A stretch of DNA of 64,000 nucleotides from Cytophagales bacterium (GTDB taxonomy: Bacteria; Bacteroidota; Bacteroidia; Cytophagales; Cyclobacteriaceae), in NCBI GenBank assembly GCA_017303795.1, contig JAFLBR010000006.1:124001-188000 (forward strand). Direction: 5' to 3'. Below the pieces are notes generated by a model. It saw only the letters and a program-made list of their open reading frames with translations, was not told the origin of the DNA and did not search any database. Of the stretch, positions 36,442-45,899 are shown piece after piece. The translations under genes were made by a program, and so were the position numbers. The first letter of the stretch is position 1. The number at the start of each line of letters is the position of its first letter.

Positions 36442-37095
36442 TTAGGCAATTTGTTTGAGTTCTGCTCTCGTAACTGGCTTGCCTAACGCACCAAATTCGT
36501 GCAATTCGCCAAACACTTCAATGCGAATGGACTGTTCAATGCCACCAATACGAACTGGCTCGAATCCGTTGTCTTTAATCAACCCTTCAATTTGTGAGTT
36601 GATGCTGTTATCATCCGTTGCATAAAACAGCACAACAGATTCAGGCTTTTGGAAGGCCGAGGATGCTAAAGAGCCAGCGCCTAACGTGCCGAGTGCCTTG
36701 ACAAGTTTAGCACCATTCGGAAGCAAGCTTGATATTACTTGTCCTGCAGATTCATCGGAACCAATAATCTTTGTAAATCCTCCTTTGCCATCAGGCGCAA
36801 TGGGATTAGACGGGTCAATAACAATTTTGCCTTGCAGTTCTGTTGCATACTTTACAAGCAGTTCCTGAATGCTACTGAACCACACGGCCAATACAACAAT
36901 TTCAGCTTCTTTAATGGCTGCAGCTACTTCAGCAGCTTTAGCAAGTCTTCCCAATTGCTGAGCAAGTGCTTTGGCGTCTTCAAATTTGTTGCTTGCGAGA
37001 ATGACTTCCCGGTTTCCTTTGACCAAGTTGGACGCGACCACCTTTCCGATGTTTCCCAAGCCGATTACGGCTACTTTTGGTTTGTTCGTTGACAT
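36442..37095 (-). CDS. NADPH-dependent F420-reductase-like / NAD(P)-binding protein
   Basis: 217 aa, cytosolic. The Rossmann motif VAVIGLGNIGKVVASNLVKG starts at residue 9, followed by EVILASNKFEDAKALAQQL. ADPs of this PF03807 group bind NADP(H) and reduce F420 or act as small ferric or imine reductases; Bacteroidota lack F420, so the real substrate is unknown. A gap of 108 bp separates it from the Crp-family gene upstream on the same strand, which may control it. Confidence 0.82.
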   Translation of the reverse strand: MSTNKPKVAVIGLGNIGKVVASNLVKGNREVILASNKFEDAKALAQQLGRLAKAAEVAAAIKEAEIVVLAVWFSSIQELLVKYATELQGKIVIDPSNPIAPDGKGGFTKIIGSDESAGQVISSLLPNGAKLVKALGTLGAGSLASSAFQKPESVVLFYATDDNSINSQIEGLIKDNGFEPVRIGGIEQSIRIEVFGELHEFGALGKPVTRAELKQIA

Positions 37096-37203
37096 ATACT
37101 TTGCTTTTAGTTGATGATTTGTTTTTGTTAAAGCAAAGCAACATCAAACGGACCGCACACACCAATGACATGGATTAAGAAAAAGTATTGACCTAGATTA
37201 AGG

Positions 37204-37812
37204 TTATTTTTCGCCTTTGGCCATCCGATTACGAATTCTACTCAAAAATTCAGGCGTAACCCCAAGATAAGAGGCGACTTGCACCTGCGACAATCTGTTG
37301 AGTAGGTGCGGATAGGTTTCTAAAAATGATTGATAACGTTCTTCAGCAGTGGAACTGAATAGTTGACCAATTCGCTCCTGTTGTTGCATAAAATGATTTT
37401 CTAGCAATACTCTAAAAATTCGGTCAAACTTTGGTGCCTTAACGTACAAATCAATTAGGTCATTATAGGCAATCCTTAAGACAACAGTATCTTCAAGGGC
37501 ATCAATGTCGAGGACAGACTTTGTCCTTTTATGAAAACTCGTTAGGTCAAGCATCCAATAGTTTTCGGTTGCAAACTGGAGAACATGATAGCCACCTTTT
37601 TCATCCGCTTTATACAGCCTAAGGCAACCACGAACGACAAAGTCAAAATATTCACAAACATCTCCATGCTGGAGAGCAAATTGTCTCTTCAAAAATAGGT
37701 GTGGCCTAAACTTCTCTTTGACTAAATCTTTCTCAGTCTGATTCAAAGGAATAAGCGTACTAAAATAATCAAGTAAAGGCTGACTCGAATCTGTTTTAGG
37801 ATTTTTATCCAT
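37204..37812 (-). CDS. Crp/Fnr-family transcriptional regulator
   Basis: 202 aa. The cyclic-nucleotide-binding-like barrel covers about 20-130 (KRQFALQHGDVCEYFDFVVR, GCLRLYKADEKGGYHVLQFA). The C-terminal winged helix has the recognition helix QVASYLGVTPEFLSRIRNRM at the end. There are no Fnr cysteines. Proteins of this type in Bacteroidota often sit beside one or two target genes, here the reductase-like gene and the secreted protein. Hairpin copy 3 lies 55 bp upstream of its start. Confidence 0.88.
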   Translation of the reverse strand: MDKNPKTDSSQPLLDYFSTLIPLNQTEKDLVKEKFRPHLFLKRQFALQHGDVCEYFDFVVRGCLRLYKADEKGGYHVLQFATENYWMLDLTSFHKRTKSVLDIDALEDTVVLRIAYNDLIDLYVKAPKFDRIFRVLLENHFMQQQERIGQLFSSTAEERYQSFLETYPHLLNRLSQVQVASYLGVTPEFLSRIRNRMAKGEK

Positions 37813-37866
37813 AGCGTTAATGCCTAATCAAAGATAGACAAGGATTGAGATTTTTTCACAAAAGCC

Positions 37867-37925
37867 GCACACACATTGGCTGGCCGCACTTGCAGCCCAC
37901 ATCCAAAGCCAGCCAATAAGTGTGC
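37867..37925 (+). repeat. Two-step hairpin repeat, copy 3
   Basis: GCACAC, ACAT, TGGCTGGC, 23-nt loop ending TCCAAA, GCCAGCCA, ATAA, GTGTGC. Both arms pair perfectly. The stem sequence differs from the other copies, yet the ACAT bulge, the CCAAA before the right arm and the arm lengths are kept. It stands upstream of the Crp-family gene. Between 37926 and 38057 nothing else is recognised. Confidence 0.8.
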
Positions 37926-38057
37926 TCAGCTTGTGCAATTGGACAAAGTAGAAATTCAAAAAAAATGCCCACCGCACCACTGACAATAATGAATTGAACA
38001 TTGACAGTGGACGAAAGAAACGACTTCGAATGCAGTGCGTTGACACCCTGCCAATTC

Positions 38058-38267
38058 AGATTCCCCACGCGGACACTTGAACGTTTTCTTAAGACAACGC
38101 GGGACTGAGAATCAAAAAATACAACTTGGGACACGGCTACGAATTAAGATTCGTGCCATATCCGCCCACCGCACTGCAACCGTGGAGAGATTCTCGCCCA
38201 CGCTTTTGGCACATGTCATAGCCGCGCAAACCCACCGCGACACCAAAGCTATGACAAGAGCCAAACC
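38058..38267 (+). repeat. About 205-bp direct repeat, copy 2, with hairpin copy 4
   Basis: Second copy of 35430-35636. Hairpin 38205-38265 reads TTTGGC, ACAT, GTCATAGC, 25-nt loop, GCTATGAC, AAGA, GCCAAA. Compared with copy 2, C-to-T in the left arm is matched by G-to-A in the right arm, so pairing is kept. From 38268 to 38333 nothing else is seen. Confidence 0.85.
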
Positions 38268-38333
38268 CACCCGCCAAAAAATCAGGACAAACCTTTAGAC
38301 GTTTAGATGGAAAATAAAACTTAGTAATGCGGA

Positions 38334-38762
38334 TTAGTACGGTTGATAATCTTTCGTTGTAGCTTTCAATGCTGGTTGAATTTCTGTCGGTAGAATGGGC
38401 ACACCCTTATTGCCCCACGAGTTTCGGATGTAGTTCAATACATCGGACACTTCATCATCATTCAAACTGAAGCCCGCCATTTCGCCATTATACTCTACCC
38501 CATTGATCTTCATCGGGCCACGCACACCTCGCAGAACAACTTTAACAAGTCTGTTCTTATCGTTGAGATAATCTGTTTTGGCTAATGGTGGGAAAACACC
38601 TTCCAGACCTTCACCCTCAGCCATGTGACACGACATGCATTGAGCTTCATAAATTGTCTTGCCTCGTTGCATACTTGCTTTCAAATCAAACGTTTGATAG
38701 AAAGAAGAAAGAACCAAGGTTGTTAATGATAAAGTAAAAATGAGGTGAATCTTTTTCATCAT
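38334..38762 (-). CDS. Periplasmic cytochrome c, single haem
   Basis: 142 aa from the ATG at 38762 (double ATG at 38762/38759). A longer frame would overlap the molybdenum subunit. Signal peptide MKKIHLIFTLSLTTLVLSSF, then the haem motif CMSCH and a distal methionine in NGEMAGF or PMKING. The fold is a class I c-type domain (TIYEAQCMSCHMAEGEG, VSDVLNYIRNSWGN). As the last gene of the nine-gene operon it probably takes electrons from the Mo/2Fe-2S enzyme encoded just upstream. Confidence 0.9.
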   Translation of the reverse strand: MMKKIHLIFTLSLTTLVLSSFYQTFDLKASMQRGKTIYEAQCMSCHMAEGEGLEGVFPPLAKTDYLNDKNRLVKVVLRGVRGPMKINGVEYNGEMAGFSLNDDEVSDVLNYIRNSWGNKGVPILPTEIQPALKATTKDYQPY

Positions 38763-38796
38763 TAGATTATTAAATCTTGATATCGCATTAACATTG

Positions 38797-41061
38797 TTAA
38801 GACTTATCGCTTTTATCATTCAGATCATTTATAAAAGGCTGATTGTAGAAACGTTTGCCTGTATTTTTGTACAAAGCATTGGCCACCGCTCCAAAAACTG
38901 GAGGAAAGGGTGGTTCTCCCAAACCAGTAGGATCAATTTCACTTTCCACAAAATAAACGTCAATTTTTTGGGGTGCTTCGCGGTTTCGAATCATTCTATA
39001 GCGATTAAAATTGTTTTGCTCTGAAACACCTTCTTTATGGACTAAACCTCCATAGAAAGCATTTCCAATTCCATCCACTACCGCGCCTTGCACCATATTA
39101 ATAGCGGCATCAGGATTAATAACCACACCACAATCAACAGCACTAAACACCCGCTCCACATAAGGTTGACCGTTCTTGGTTACAATATCCACCACATGTG
39201 CGGCATAAGAAGCATGGCAGAAGTAAGCTGCCACTCCACGATTGTACTTTTTATTTTCTGGATTATTCCAGCCCGATTTTTCTTTCAGCAACGTTAATAC
39301 ACCTGCATATCTACCCGCATCATAATCATTATTTTTACCAACCGGGTTTTCTTTTGCCCGTTTCAAAAGTTCGAGTCTCAAATCAATCGGATCTTTGCCC
39401 ATCAGTTCAGCTAGTTCATCGAGAAAAGATTGTTCAGCCGCTGCATTAAAATTGGATCGTGGTGCACGGAATGCACCAATCGTTATGTTGGATGGAATTG
39501 TCCAACCTTCGGCAAGGTAGTTATCAACGGCTCCAGCTGGAAAGCGGTTTGCATGAACCGGGTGTTCGGGTATTCCACCACCTTTTACATGAAATGCAAT
39601 CAGATTTTTATTGGTATCTAATGCTGCGCGATAAGTTGCCGTATACATGGGGCGATAAATGCCATAGGTCATATCATCTTCGCGACTATAAACCAATTTA
39701 ACAGGCGCTTTTACTTTTCTGGAAATAAGGGCTGCTTCCACAAGATAATGTCCGTATGCACGGAGGCCAAAACCTCCACCCATACGCGTCATTTGTATCT
39801 CAATTTTATCAGCAGACAGATTTAGAATTTTTGCTAGCGTGGGTTCAATCCAACCCGGTGCCTGATGCGGCCCTACCAGCAAAGCCTTTTCATCGGTAAC
39901 ATGCGCTATAAAATTCATAGGCTCCATACAGTTGTGCGCCAAAAATGGAGCCGTGTAGGTGCGCTCTAAAATCTGCGCAGCATTCGCAAAAGCAGTTTCG
40001 GGATCACCATCTTTTCGTAATTCTTGAGCGGGCTTCTTTGCGTACTCCGCCATTTTTTCCAACTGCGTACTGGTGCTTTCAAGTCCTGCGGGAATAACCA
40101 CTTCCGTTTTTCCCCGAAAACCTCCAATGGTTTCTTTTGTTTCACCGATCGGTTCCCATGTTGCTTTTAGTTTTTTACGGGCATTCATAACCTCCCAGGT
40201 GGTGTTGCCCACCACGACTAGCAAATCATTAAATGTTCGGGTATCAAAACCAGCCTGTTCAAAACCGTCCGGATACAATTTCAGTGCAAACACATCTTTT
40301 ATTCCCGGCATCTTCAGAGCTTCAGCCGCATCAAAAGATTTAAGTTTCTTGCCAAATGCTGGTGGATGTTCAATCATGGCAATCAGCATTCCTTCGTAGA
40401 AATGATCTAATGCAAAAAGTGGTTTACCCGTAACAATTTTCAAACCCTCCACATTCTTACTTGAGTTTCCCACAACGTTGAAACTCTTTACATCCTTTAG
40501 CTTAATTCCTTTCGGTATTGGATTGGCAGCAGCCTTCGATGCAAAGTCACCATACTTACCAGACTTACCACTTTTTTCATGGTAGAGCATTCCGGCCTTT
40601 GTGGTAACTTCTTCAACCGGGACACTCCATGTTTGTGCCGCGGCATCTCTCAGCATTTGACGAGCAGCCGCTCCTGCCTCGCGCAGTGGTTTCCAATACA
40701 TTCTCACAGAATTACTTCCGCCTGTAAATTGAGGCCCTAATTTCGTATTGTCATGCGGCCCCATTTCAACAATCACCTTTTTCCAATCCACATCCAATTC
40801 TTCTGCGACAATCATTGGGAGTGAGGTCATCACATTCTGTCCAAATTCTGGATTAGGGTTGAGTATCTGAATAAGATTATCGGAAGTAATTTTGATATAG
40901 CCCGTTAATTCATTCCATTGTTCAGCCGGCAGCGTTTCGCTCACAGTATCATCAAGCGTGTATTTCGCTAAACCGCTAAAACTAATCATCAGCCCACCGC
41001 TGGCCAATACGGACGATTTTAAAAATGATCGTCTGCTTTGTGATGTGTTAATCTTTTCCAT
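38797..41061 (-). CDS. Molybdopterin-binding hydroxylase large subunit (xanthine dehydrogenase family, IorB-like)
   Basis: 754 aa. The N-terminus has a twin-arginine signal (SQSRRSFLKSSVLASGGLMI), so the enzyme is exported folded, with cofactor. FGQNVMTSLPMIVAEEL near 74 and the Mo-pterin regions MTRMGGGFGLRAYGHYLVEA and TIGAFRAPRSN are typical of the single-chain IorB type that works with a small 2Fe-2S subunit. It hydroxylates aldehydes or N-heteroaromatics with water as oxygen donor. The small subunit gene lies 41 bp upstream and the cytochrome c gene follows, giving a complete periplasmic electron route. Confidence 0.92.
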   Translation of the reverse strand: MEKINTSQSRRSFLKSSVLASGGLMISFSGLAKYTLDDTVSETLPAEQWNELTGYIKITSDNLIQILNPNPEFGQNVMTSLPMIVAEELDVDWKKVIVEMGPHDNTKLGPQFTGGSNSVRMYWKPLREAGAAARQMLRDAAAQTWSVPVEEVTTKAGMLYHEKSGKSGKYGDFASKAAANPIPKGIKLKDVKSFNVVGNSSKNVEGLKIVTGKPLFALDHFYEGMLIAMIEHPPAFGKKLKSFDAAEALKMPGIKDVFALKLYPDGFEQAGFDTRTFNDLLVVVGNTTWEVMNARKKLKATWEPIGETKETIGGFRGKTEVVIPAGLESTSTQLEKMAEYAKKPAQELRKDGDPETAFANAAQILERTYTAPFLAHNCMEPMNFIAHVTDEKALLVGPHQAPGWIEPTLAKILNLSADKIEIQMTRMGGGFGLRAYGHYLVEAALISRKVKAPVKLVYSREDDMTYGIYRPMYTATYRAALDTNKNLIAFHVKGGGIPEHPVHANRFPAGAVDNYLAEGWTIPSNITIGAFRAPRSNFNAAAEQSFLDELAELMGKDPIDLRLELLKRAKENPVGKNNDYDAGRYAGVLTLLKEKSGWNNPENKKYNRGVAAYFCHASYAAHVVDIVTKNGQPYVERVFSAVDCGVVINPDAAINMVQGAVVDGIGNAFYGGLVHKEGVSEQNNFNRYRMIRNREAPQKIDVYFVESEIDPTGLGEPPFPPVFGAVANALYKNTGKRFYNQPFINDLNDKSDKS

Positions 41062-41102
41062 TTTCTAATTATTTGAAATGATGGTTAATGATTTCGATCA
41101 AT

Positions 41103-41561
41103 TTATTTCTGTCCAGCTGCCTCTTTGATAGCTTCTCTGATGCGCAGATAAGTACCACACCGGCAGATGTTGCCTGACATCGCAGTCTCAATTTGTGCAT
41201 CAGTAGGATTTGGATTAGATTTTAACAATGCCGCTGCAGACATTATCTGTCCTGTCTGGCAATAACCGCACTGTGCCACATCATGTTCTAGCCATGCCTT
41301 CTGCACTGGGTGTTCTCCATTTTCAGAAAGTCCTTCAATGGTGGTAATCTCCTTATTTTGCGCAGCGGAAACAGGCAGCGAGCAAGAACGCACGGCTGTT
41401 CCATTTACATGGATTGTACATGCACCACATTGTGCAATACCGCAACCATACTTAGTCCCGACCAGTCTGAGATGTTCCCGCAATACCCAAAGCACTGGTG
41501 TTTTTGGATCGACATCAACGGTTTGTTTTTTTCCGTTGATGGTGAGATTGATTGTTGCCAT
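41103..41561 (-). CDS. 2Fe-2S small subunit of the molybdenum hydroxylase (IorA-like)
   Basis: 152 aa from the ATG at 41561; a TTG three codons earlier is less likely. Plant-type ferredoxin domain with cysteines in [17 protein letters not shown] and a fourth in RSC, then the second cluster domain with CGYCQTGQI and CRCGTY. No signal peptide is present, as expected for a subunit carried out by its Tat-exported partner. It passes electrons from the Mo site to the cytochrome. Confidence 0.93.
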   Translation of the reverse strand: MATINLTINGKKQTVDVDPKTPVLWVLREHLRLVGTKYGCGIAQCGACTIHVNGTAVRSCSLPVSAAQNKEITTIEGLSENGEHPVQKAWLEHDVAQCGYCQTGQIMSAAALLKSNPNPTDAQIETAMSGNICRCGTYLRIREAIKEAAGQK

Positions 41562-41621
41562 TGATATCAATTTTTAATTGTCAAAAGTTACGAAAATGAT
41601 GCGTCAATTAAATTACGAAAT

Positions 41622-43232
41622 TCAAATACCGCGCGATTGCAGTTGCTCACGCTTCTTAAATGCTTTTTCAATCACATTAAATCTCGCTTTACGCGGATCA
41701 GGCTTAGCAACTACTTTTCCATCCAAATCAATATCCAAAATCTCTTCCTTCTGAATATCGTATTGCGGCCATATAGGCACACCTTTACCGTTGGGGTTTC
41801 CAGTCTTTGCGAAGTTTGTCCAATACGTATTCATGATCCTAGCAAGCTCTTTTTCTTCTGGCGTTGCCTCAGCAGGTGCGCCCCATCGTGCATTGAGCGT
41901 GTTGAACACGAAAGAAATATCGGAGCCATGACCCGCACCATAACGTGCTCTTTCTCTTGCCGTGGCGGGAACATAACCGAATTGAAAGATATAGGCCGAC
42001 TCACGTTTAGCGACAAATGCTCTTGCTGTCATTCGTGCGGGTTCGCCCCAGACCCAATCTGTATTAAATTTTGTCTGTACTTCTGCGAATTCTTTATTCC
42101 CATCAGGATCGAAAGCAGCTTTGGCCTCTGCCTCGTTTTCGCCAAATAATGCAAACAGAGCTTCCTTTGAAGTGGCATTGCTAACAAAGGTACCACCTAT
42201 TTCTGCACTACAATTTCCAATCATAAGCGGAACCTTTTCAAATCTTCCCGACTTGTAAGCACTTTCTGCGGTTTCAACTACCAACTTGCCATCGAGAATT
42301 GGGCCCGAATAAATTCGAACGCCCGTGCTATCGCTTTCCAGACCTGCATCTACAATTTTTTCTGCGCTAAGCGAGCGAAGCTTAGTGAGTGCATCAGCAT
42401 CAGTACTCGCGATTCTATGTTTACGTGCAAAGTTTACTCCAATTGTCTCCGCAGAAACTGCATATAATGGATCAGCATTTCCTTTATTAATCGGTCTGCC
42501 AGTAAGAACGCCATCACGCCCGCCACTGGAATGGCCGATGGCTTTATGAAAAAGTCCCTTAGCTGAGGGTATAGTTAAAAGTGAATGAACCGCTACGCCA
42601 CCAGCTGAAAAACCGAAGATCGTTACGTTATTCGGATCGCCACCAAAGGCAGCAATGTTTTCCTTAACCCACTTCAGTGCTGCGATTTGATCCATAAAGG
42701 CGTAACTACCTTTCGATTCTTCCGGATGCTCTTTGCTTAATGCAGGAAATGCAAAATGACCGAGGCGACCAAGCCTATAATTAATCGTAACAAGAACGAC
42801 ACCTTGTTTGGCAAAGGCAGTTCCGGCCGAGCCGGGGCCAGAGCCGCTACCGCCTGTAAAACCACCACCATGAATCCAAAACATCACGGGCAATTTTGAT
42901 TTCTTAGTAGCGGTAGCTGATGTCCATACATTTAGAAAAAGACAATCTTCGGATTGTTTTGTAGTAGAACCTGGCCACGCTCTTTGCGGACAGTCCGCAC
43001 AATCCATGGTCGCATCAAGAACTTCTTTCCAAGGCGTTACCGGTTGTGGTGGCCGCCAACGATACTCGCCAACAGGCGGTGCAGCGTAAGGAATACCTTT
43101 GAAGTAAGAAACATCACCTTCGGTCACTCCACGCACCTTACCGGATGCCGTTTGAACTTCAGGAGCTTTCGGTTGGGCATTGGTTAAACTTGCAATCAGA
43201 ACGAGTAAAAGTAAAGAGAATAGATTTTTCAT
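41622..43232 (-). CDS. Carboxylesterase type B, secreted
   Basis: 536 aa with a signal peptide ([20 protein letters not shown]). Oxyanion HGGGF at 121-125, EDCLFLNVW at 95-103, Ser209 in GFSAGG; the late [12 protein letters not shown] carries the histidine. It is a fourth type B esterase in the window, far from the three at 24-29 kb and in a different operon. It probably frees an alcohol or acid for the oxidative enzymes of this operon. Confidence 0.92.
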   Translation of the reverse strand: MKNLFSLLLLVLIASLTNAQPKAPEVQTASGKVRGVTEGDVSYFKGIPYAAPPVGEYRWRPPQPVTPWKEVLDATMDCADCPQRAWPGSTTKQSEDCLFLNVWTSATATKKSKLPVMFWIHGGGFTGGSGSGPGSAGTAFAKQGVVLVTINYRLGRLGHFAFPALSKEHPEESKGSYAFMDQIAALKWVKENIAAFGGDPNNVTIFGFSAGGVAVHSLLTIPSAKGLFHKAIGHSSGGRDGVLTGRPINKGNADPLYAVSAETIGVNFARKHRIASTDADALTKLRSLSAEKIVDAGLESDSTGVRIYSGPILDGKLVVETAESAYKSGRFEKVPLMIGNCSAEIGGTFVSNATSKEALFALFGENEAEAKAAFDPDGNKEFAEVQTKFNTDWVWGEPARMTARAFVAKRESAYIFQFGYVPATARERARYGAGHGSDISFVFNTLNARWGAPAEATPEEKELARIMNTYWTNFAKTGNPNGKGVPIWPQYDIQKEEILDIDLDGKVVAKPDPRKARFNVIEKAFKKREQLQSRGI

Positions 43233-43250
43233 ATTGGATAACTGAATTTG

Positions 43251-43700
43251 TTAATGTTTAATAGTATGGGTATCACGAACGCTACTGAACGTGAGCGCCA
43301 ATAACTTCCACCCTTCCGACTGCTTTTTATAAACTTCCGTGACTGTAAATTCGGTGGTTACCTCGCTGCCTCGAACAATGGCGAGTAAAGTAATCCGGTT
43401 CCAAACGATTGCTGTATTGTCAATCATTTCAATGGCAACATCATGCACCGTTGCTTTCTTGTACCAAATGCTACCCGTTTTAATAATCTCAAGCTCTTCA
43501 TCTTTTTTCCAAGTTCCGCTCATGTGAACAAACTTTGACTTGTCGTGAAAGAGTGGCGCCAGCTTCTCCACATTTTTATCGGCCATCCATTGCCATTTCT
43601 CTTTAGAGAGTGCAATGACTTCCTGTTCGGCTGAATTTTGCGCGAACGAAAACTGTACGCATATAAAGAATACTACTACTCCAAAAAATGTTATTTTCAT
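43251..43700 (-). CDS. Secreted SnoaL/NTF2-like protein (DUF4440)
   Basis: 149 aa. Signal peptide MKITFFGVVVFFICVQFSFA, then a cone-shaped NTF2 fold: EQEVIALSKEKWQWMADKNV, LAPLFHDKSKFVHMSGTWK, TVHDVAIEMIDNTAIVWNRI, EVYKKQSEGWKLLALTFSSV. DUF4440 proteins serve as small isomerase-like or binding domains; no catalytic residues can be named. It lies inside the operon with gaps of 18 bp and 6 bp. Confidence 0.85.
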   Translation of the reverse strand: MKITFFGVVVFFICVQFSFAQNSAEQEVIALSKEKWQWMADKNVEKLAPLFHDKSKFVHMSGTWKKDEELEIIKTGSIWYKKATVHDVAIEMIDNTAIVWNRITLLAIVRGSEVTTEFTVTEVYKKQSEGWKLLALTFSSVRDTHTIKH

Positions 43701-43706
43701 ATCTTC

Positions 43707-44774
43707 TCAGTTTATTGTTTGTTTCAAGTTCTTTGCAAAAAACTCTTTGAGTTTATTCATTGCCTGATTTACGTATTCAGGGACATAGTAGGTTTGAATA
43801 TGTGTTGCACCCGGAATGAGATACAATTCTTTCTCTTTCGTTCCTGTGGCTACATTAAATGCTTGGTCTGTCATGTAGTATGTATCGGCCTTGCTTCCTG
43901 CAATCATTAACAATGGTTGATTGATTAAGTCCATGTTGGTGGCTGCATCGAATTCCATTAAGTCAAGCAAACTGCTTGTTGTGTATTTAAATGTTGAGTT
44001 CGGATGGGCATGCGTTCTGTTGTAGTAATAATGACCCTCACGGTACAAATCAAACGGCATCTTGTCGGCCATTTCATCCGTAATGGTTGCGGTAGCTGTG
44101 TACAGCACTTCGCCTTTTGAAGCTTCCAATGCTCTGGCTTCAGTGGCTTGCCTTAACCGATCTTGAATAGTTGCCGCACCCGAATTCATAAATCCATTGC
44201 GCCTGACCACACCTGAATTAAACATGCTGAGCGTAGCTACAACCCTAAAACGTTTATCGGTTTGCGCAGCTTTCAATGCGTAGCCACCACCGCCACAAAT
44301 TCCTAAAAGCACCAATTGATTAGCATCCACCCCTTTATACTGTGTGATATAATCAGCCATGCCTCGAATATCTTCAATGCGAAACGCTGGCTTATCTACA
44401 TTACGCGGTTGGCCACCACTGGCTCCCTGATAAGAAGCATCTGCTGCAATGGCGATGTAACCTGATTCAGCTAAACGTTGGGCGTACAAACCCGCCACTT
44501 GCTCCTTTACACCACCATTTGGATGCGCCACCACCACACTGGGGTAATGTTTTGAAGGATCATAATTAGCTGGTGTGTAAACATTGGCAGCAATGTCGAT
44601 GCCGTTTAGTTTATACGTTACCGGATGAATGTTTATCTGACCCACAACATTTTTTGCAATGGCATTCTCATATACCAACCCAAATGGATTGGCTTGTTTG
44701 GTTTGAGCTAATGAGAGGATACTTGCTGACATACACAACACAATTAAAAAATGTTTTCTGCTTTCATTGTTCAT
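43707..44774 (-). CDS. Secreted alpha/beta hydrolase with cysteine nucleophile (dienelactone-hydrolase-like)
   Basis: 355 aa with an N-terminal signal (KHFLIVLCMSASILSLAQ). HPNGG near 84-88 is the oxyanion loop, and the nucleophile elbow reads GICGGGG with Cys160 in place of serine, as in dienelactone hydrolases. The aspartate (IAGSKADTYY) and histidine (PGATHIQTYY) follow near the C-terminus. A lactone or activated ester substrate is likely. The pairing with a carboxymuconolactone-decarboxylase-family gene in the same operon is suggestive of lactone chemistry, though both are exported here. Confidence 0.85.
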   Translation of the reverse strand: MNNESRKHFLIVLCMSASILSLAQTKQANPFGLVYENAIAKNVVGQINIHPVTYKLNGIDIAANVYTPANYDPSKHYPSVVVAHPNGGVKEQVAGLYAQRLAESGYIAIAADASYQGASGGQPRNVDKPAFRIEDIRGMADYITQYKGVDANQLVLLGICGGGGYALKAAQTDKRFRVVATLSMFNSGVVRRNGFMNSGAATIQDRLRQATEARALEASKGEVLYTATATITDEMADKMPFDLYREGHYYYNRTHAHPNSTFKYTTSSLLDLMEFDAATNMDLINQPLLMIAGSKADTYYMTDQAFNVATGTKEKELYLIPGATHIQTYYVPEYVNQAMNKLKEFFAKNLKQTIN

Positions 44775-44798
44775 AATCTATTCGCAGTTAAAGTTGAT

Positions 44799-45866
44799 TC
44801 ATTTATCCAGACCCTTTTCTTGAAGCCACTTCGACATCAGATCAGCTATTTGGACATTATTCAAGTCAGAGAATGGGAAGTGAGTATTTCCTTTGATTCC
44901 AATTTCGGGTAGGTGAACAACCCTCACATCACCTCCGGCTGCATTCAATGCATCGCGCCATTTTCTGGCCATCTCCAAACGTGCGCGCCAGCCATCAATG
45001 CCGGGATTGGGATCGGGCTTCGATGGTATATTATCACCGTAATAAATGATGATGGGTATTTTGGTGAGTTTTAAAAAGTCTTCTTTAGATATACCATTGG
45101 CTACCAACGGGCCAGCGGAACTTTCTATTTGCTGCGGCACTTCTCCTTCGGGAAAAACAAAACCTGAACCCGGTTCATAGCTTACAATCGCGCGAATATT
45201 CTGATTCTTAATGGCCGTAAGCCAATCCATACCACCCGAATGTGAGTGTGTAACTAATATTGTCGACCCAAGTTTGGTGGATAAAGCTGATACCGCTTCA
45301 ACATTCACATTGATGTCAATTGGTCCAATGTTTGGAACCATAGAACGAAAGTATTGATTGAGTGCTTCCGGATCTTTTGAAAACTGAACATCTGGAAAAT
45401 AGTTTGGCCATACACCAACTCGAAATGTACCGAACCACATCTGCTCATCTGGTGTAGGTGATATGGTGGCCTCTGCTGTACTTCTTCCTGCATTTCCGCG
45501 TCTCGGTTGATCAATCAGGTAAACACTAAAGTTTCTTCTTAAAAAAATGTTTTGAAATCCTTCGCGACCATCGGGTGTTGTTTCCCATGTTTTTGAAAAC
45601 TGACCGATGCCATGCCAGAATACAAGTGGCAACTTTTTAGATTTTTTGGGTACCTGATAAAAAACGTAGGCATGATCTCCACGAAAGGTTTGGCCTTCTG
45701 GTGTGCGTTTGATAGGATCGAATGTTCCCGGATTCGTAATCATGGTACCACCAACTGCAAAACTGCCTTGATCCTGAATTACGATTGGCTTTTTCTGTGC
45801 ATAGGTTTGAGTTAACATCATAGTCAAGAGTACTATAGCGAACGTATTTTTATTTTTCATTTCCAT
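44799..45866 (-). CDS. Secreted alpha/beta hydrolase (esterase)
   Basis: 355 aa from ATG 45866; an upstream GTG is less likely and a second ATG two codons later is possible. Signal peptide MKNKNTFAIVLLTMMLTQTY. VFWHGIGQFSKTWETT is the oxyanion region and VTHSHSGGMDWL the nucleophile elbow. The aspartate is probably in IYYGDNIPS and the histidine in IKGNTHFPF. These features resemble secreted PF12697-type esterases that act on small esters. It sits in the operon with 20-25 bp gaps on both sides. Confidence 0.85.
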   Translation of the reverse strand: MEMKNKNTFAIVLLTMMLTQTYAQKKPIVIQDQGSFAVGGTMITNPGTFDPIKRTPEGQTFRGDHAYVFYQVPKKSKKLPLVFWHGIGQFSKTWETTPDGREGFQNIFLRRNFSVYLIDQPRRGNAGRSTAEATISPTPDEQMWFGTFRVGVWPNYFPDVQFSKDPEALNQYFRSMVPNIGPIDINVNVEAVSALSTKLGSTILVTHSHSGGMDWLTAIKNQNIRAIVSYEPGSGFVFPEGEVPQQIESSAGPLVANGISKEDFLKLTKIPIIIYYGDNIPSKPDPNPGIDGWRARLEMARKWRDALNAAGGDVRVVHLPEIGIKGNTHFPFSDLNNVQIADLMSKWLQEKGLDK

Positions 45867-45899
45867 ACGGTTTAACACTTATTATAATTTGCGCCAACA

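Noticed and set aside
37926-38057. Additional attC-like site near the Crp-family gene (GCGTTAATGCC at about 37813)
   Set aside because: The GTT-like end has no matching AAC box or paired stems nearby.
41637-42149. 170-codon plus-strand frame opposite the carboxylesterase
   Set aside because: Cysteine-rich antisense shadow covering part of a complete, well-recognised esterase gene.
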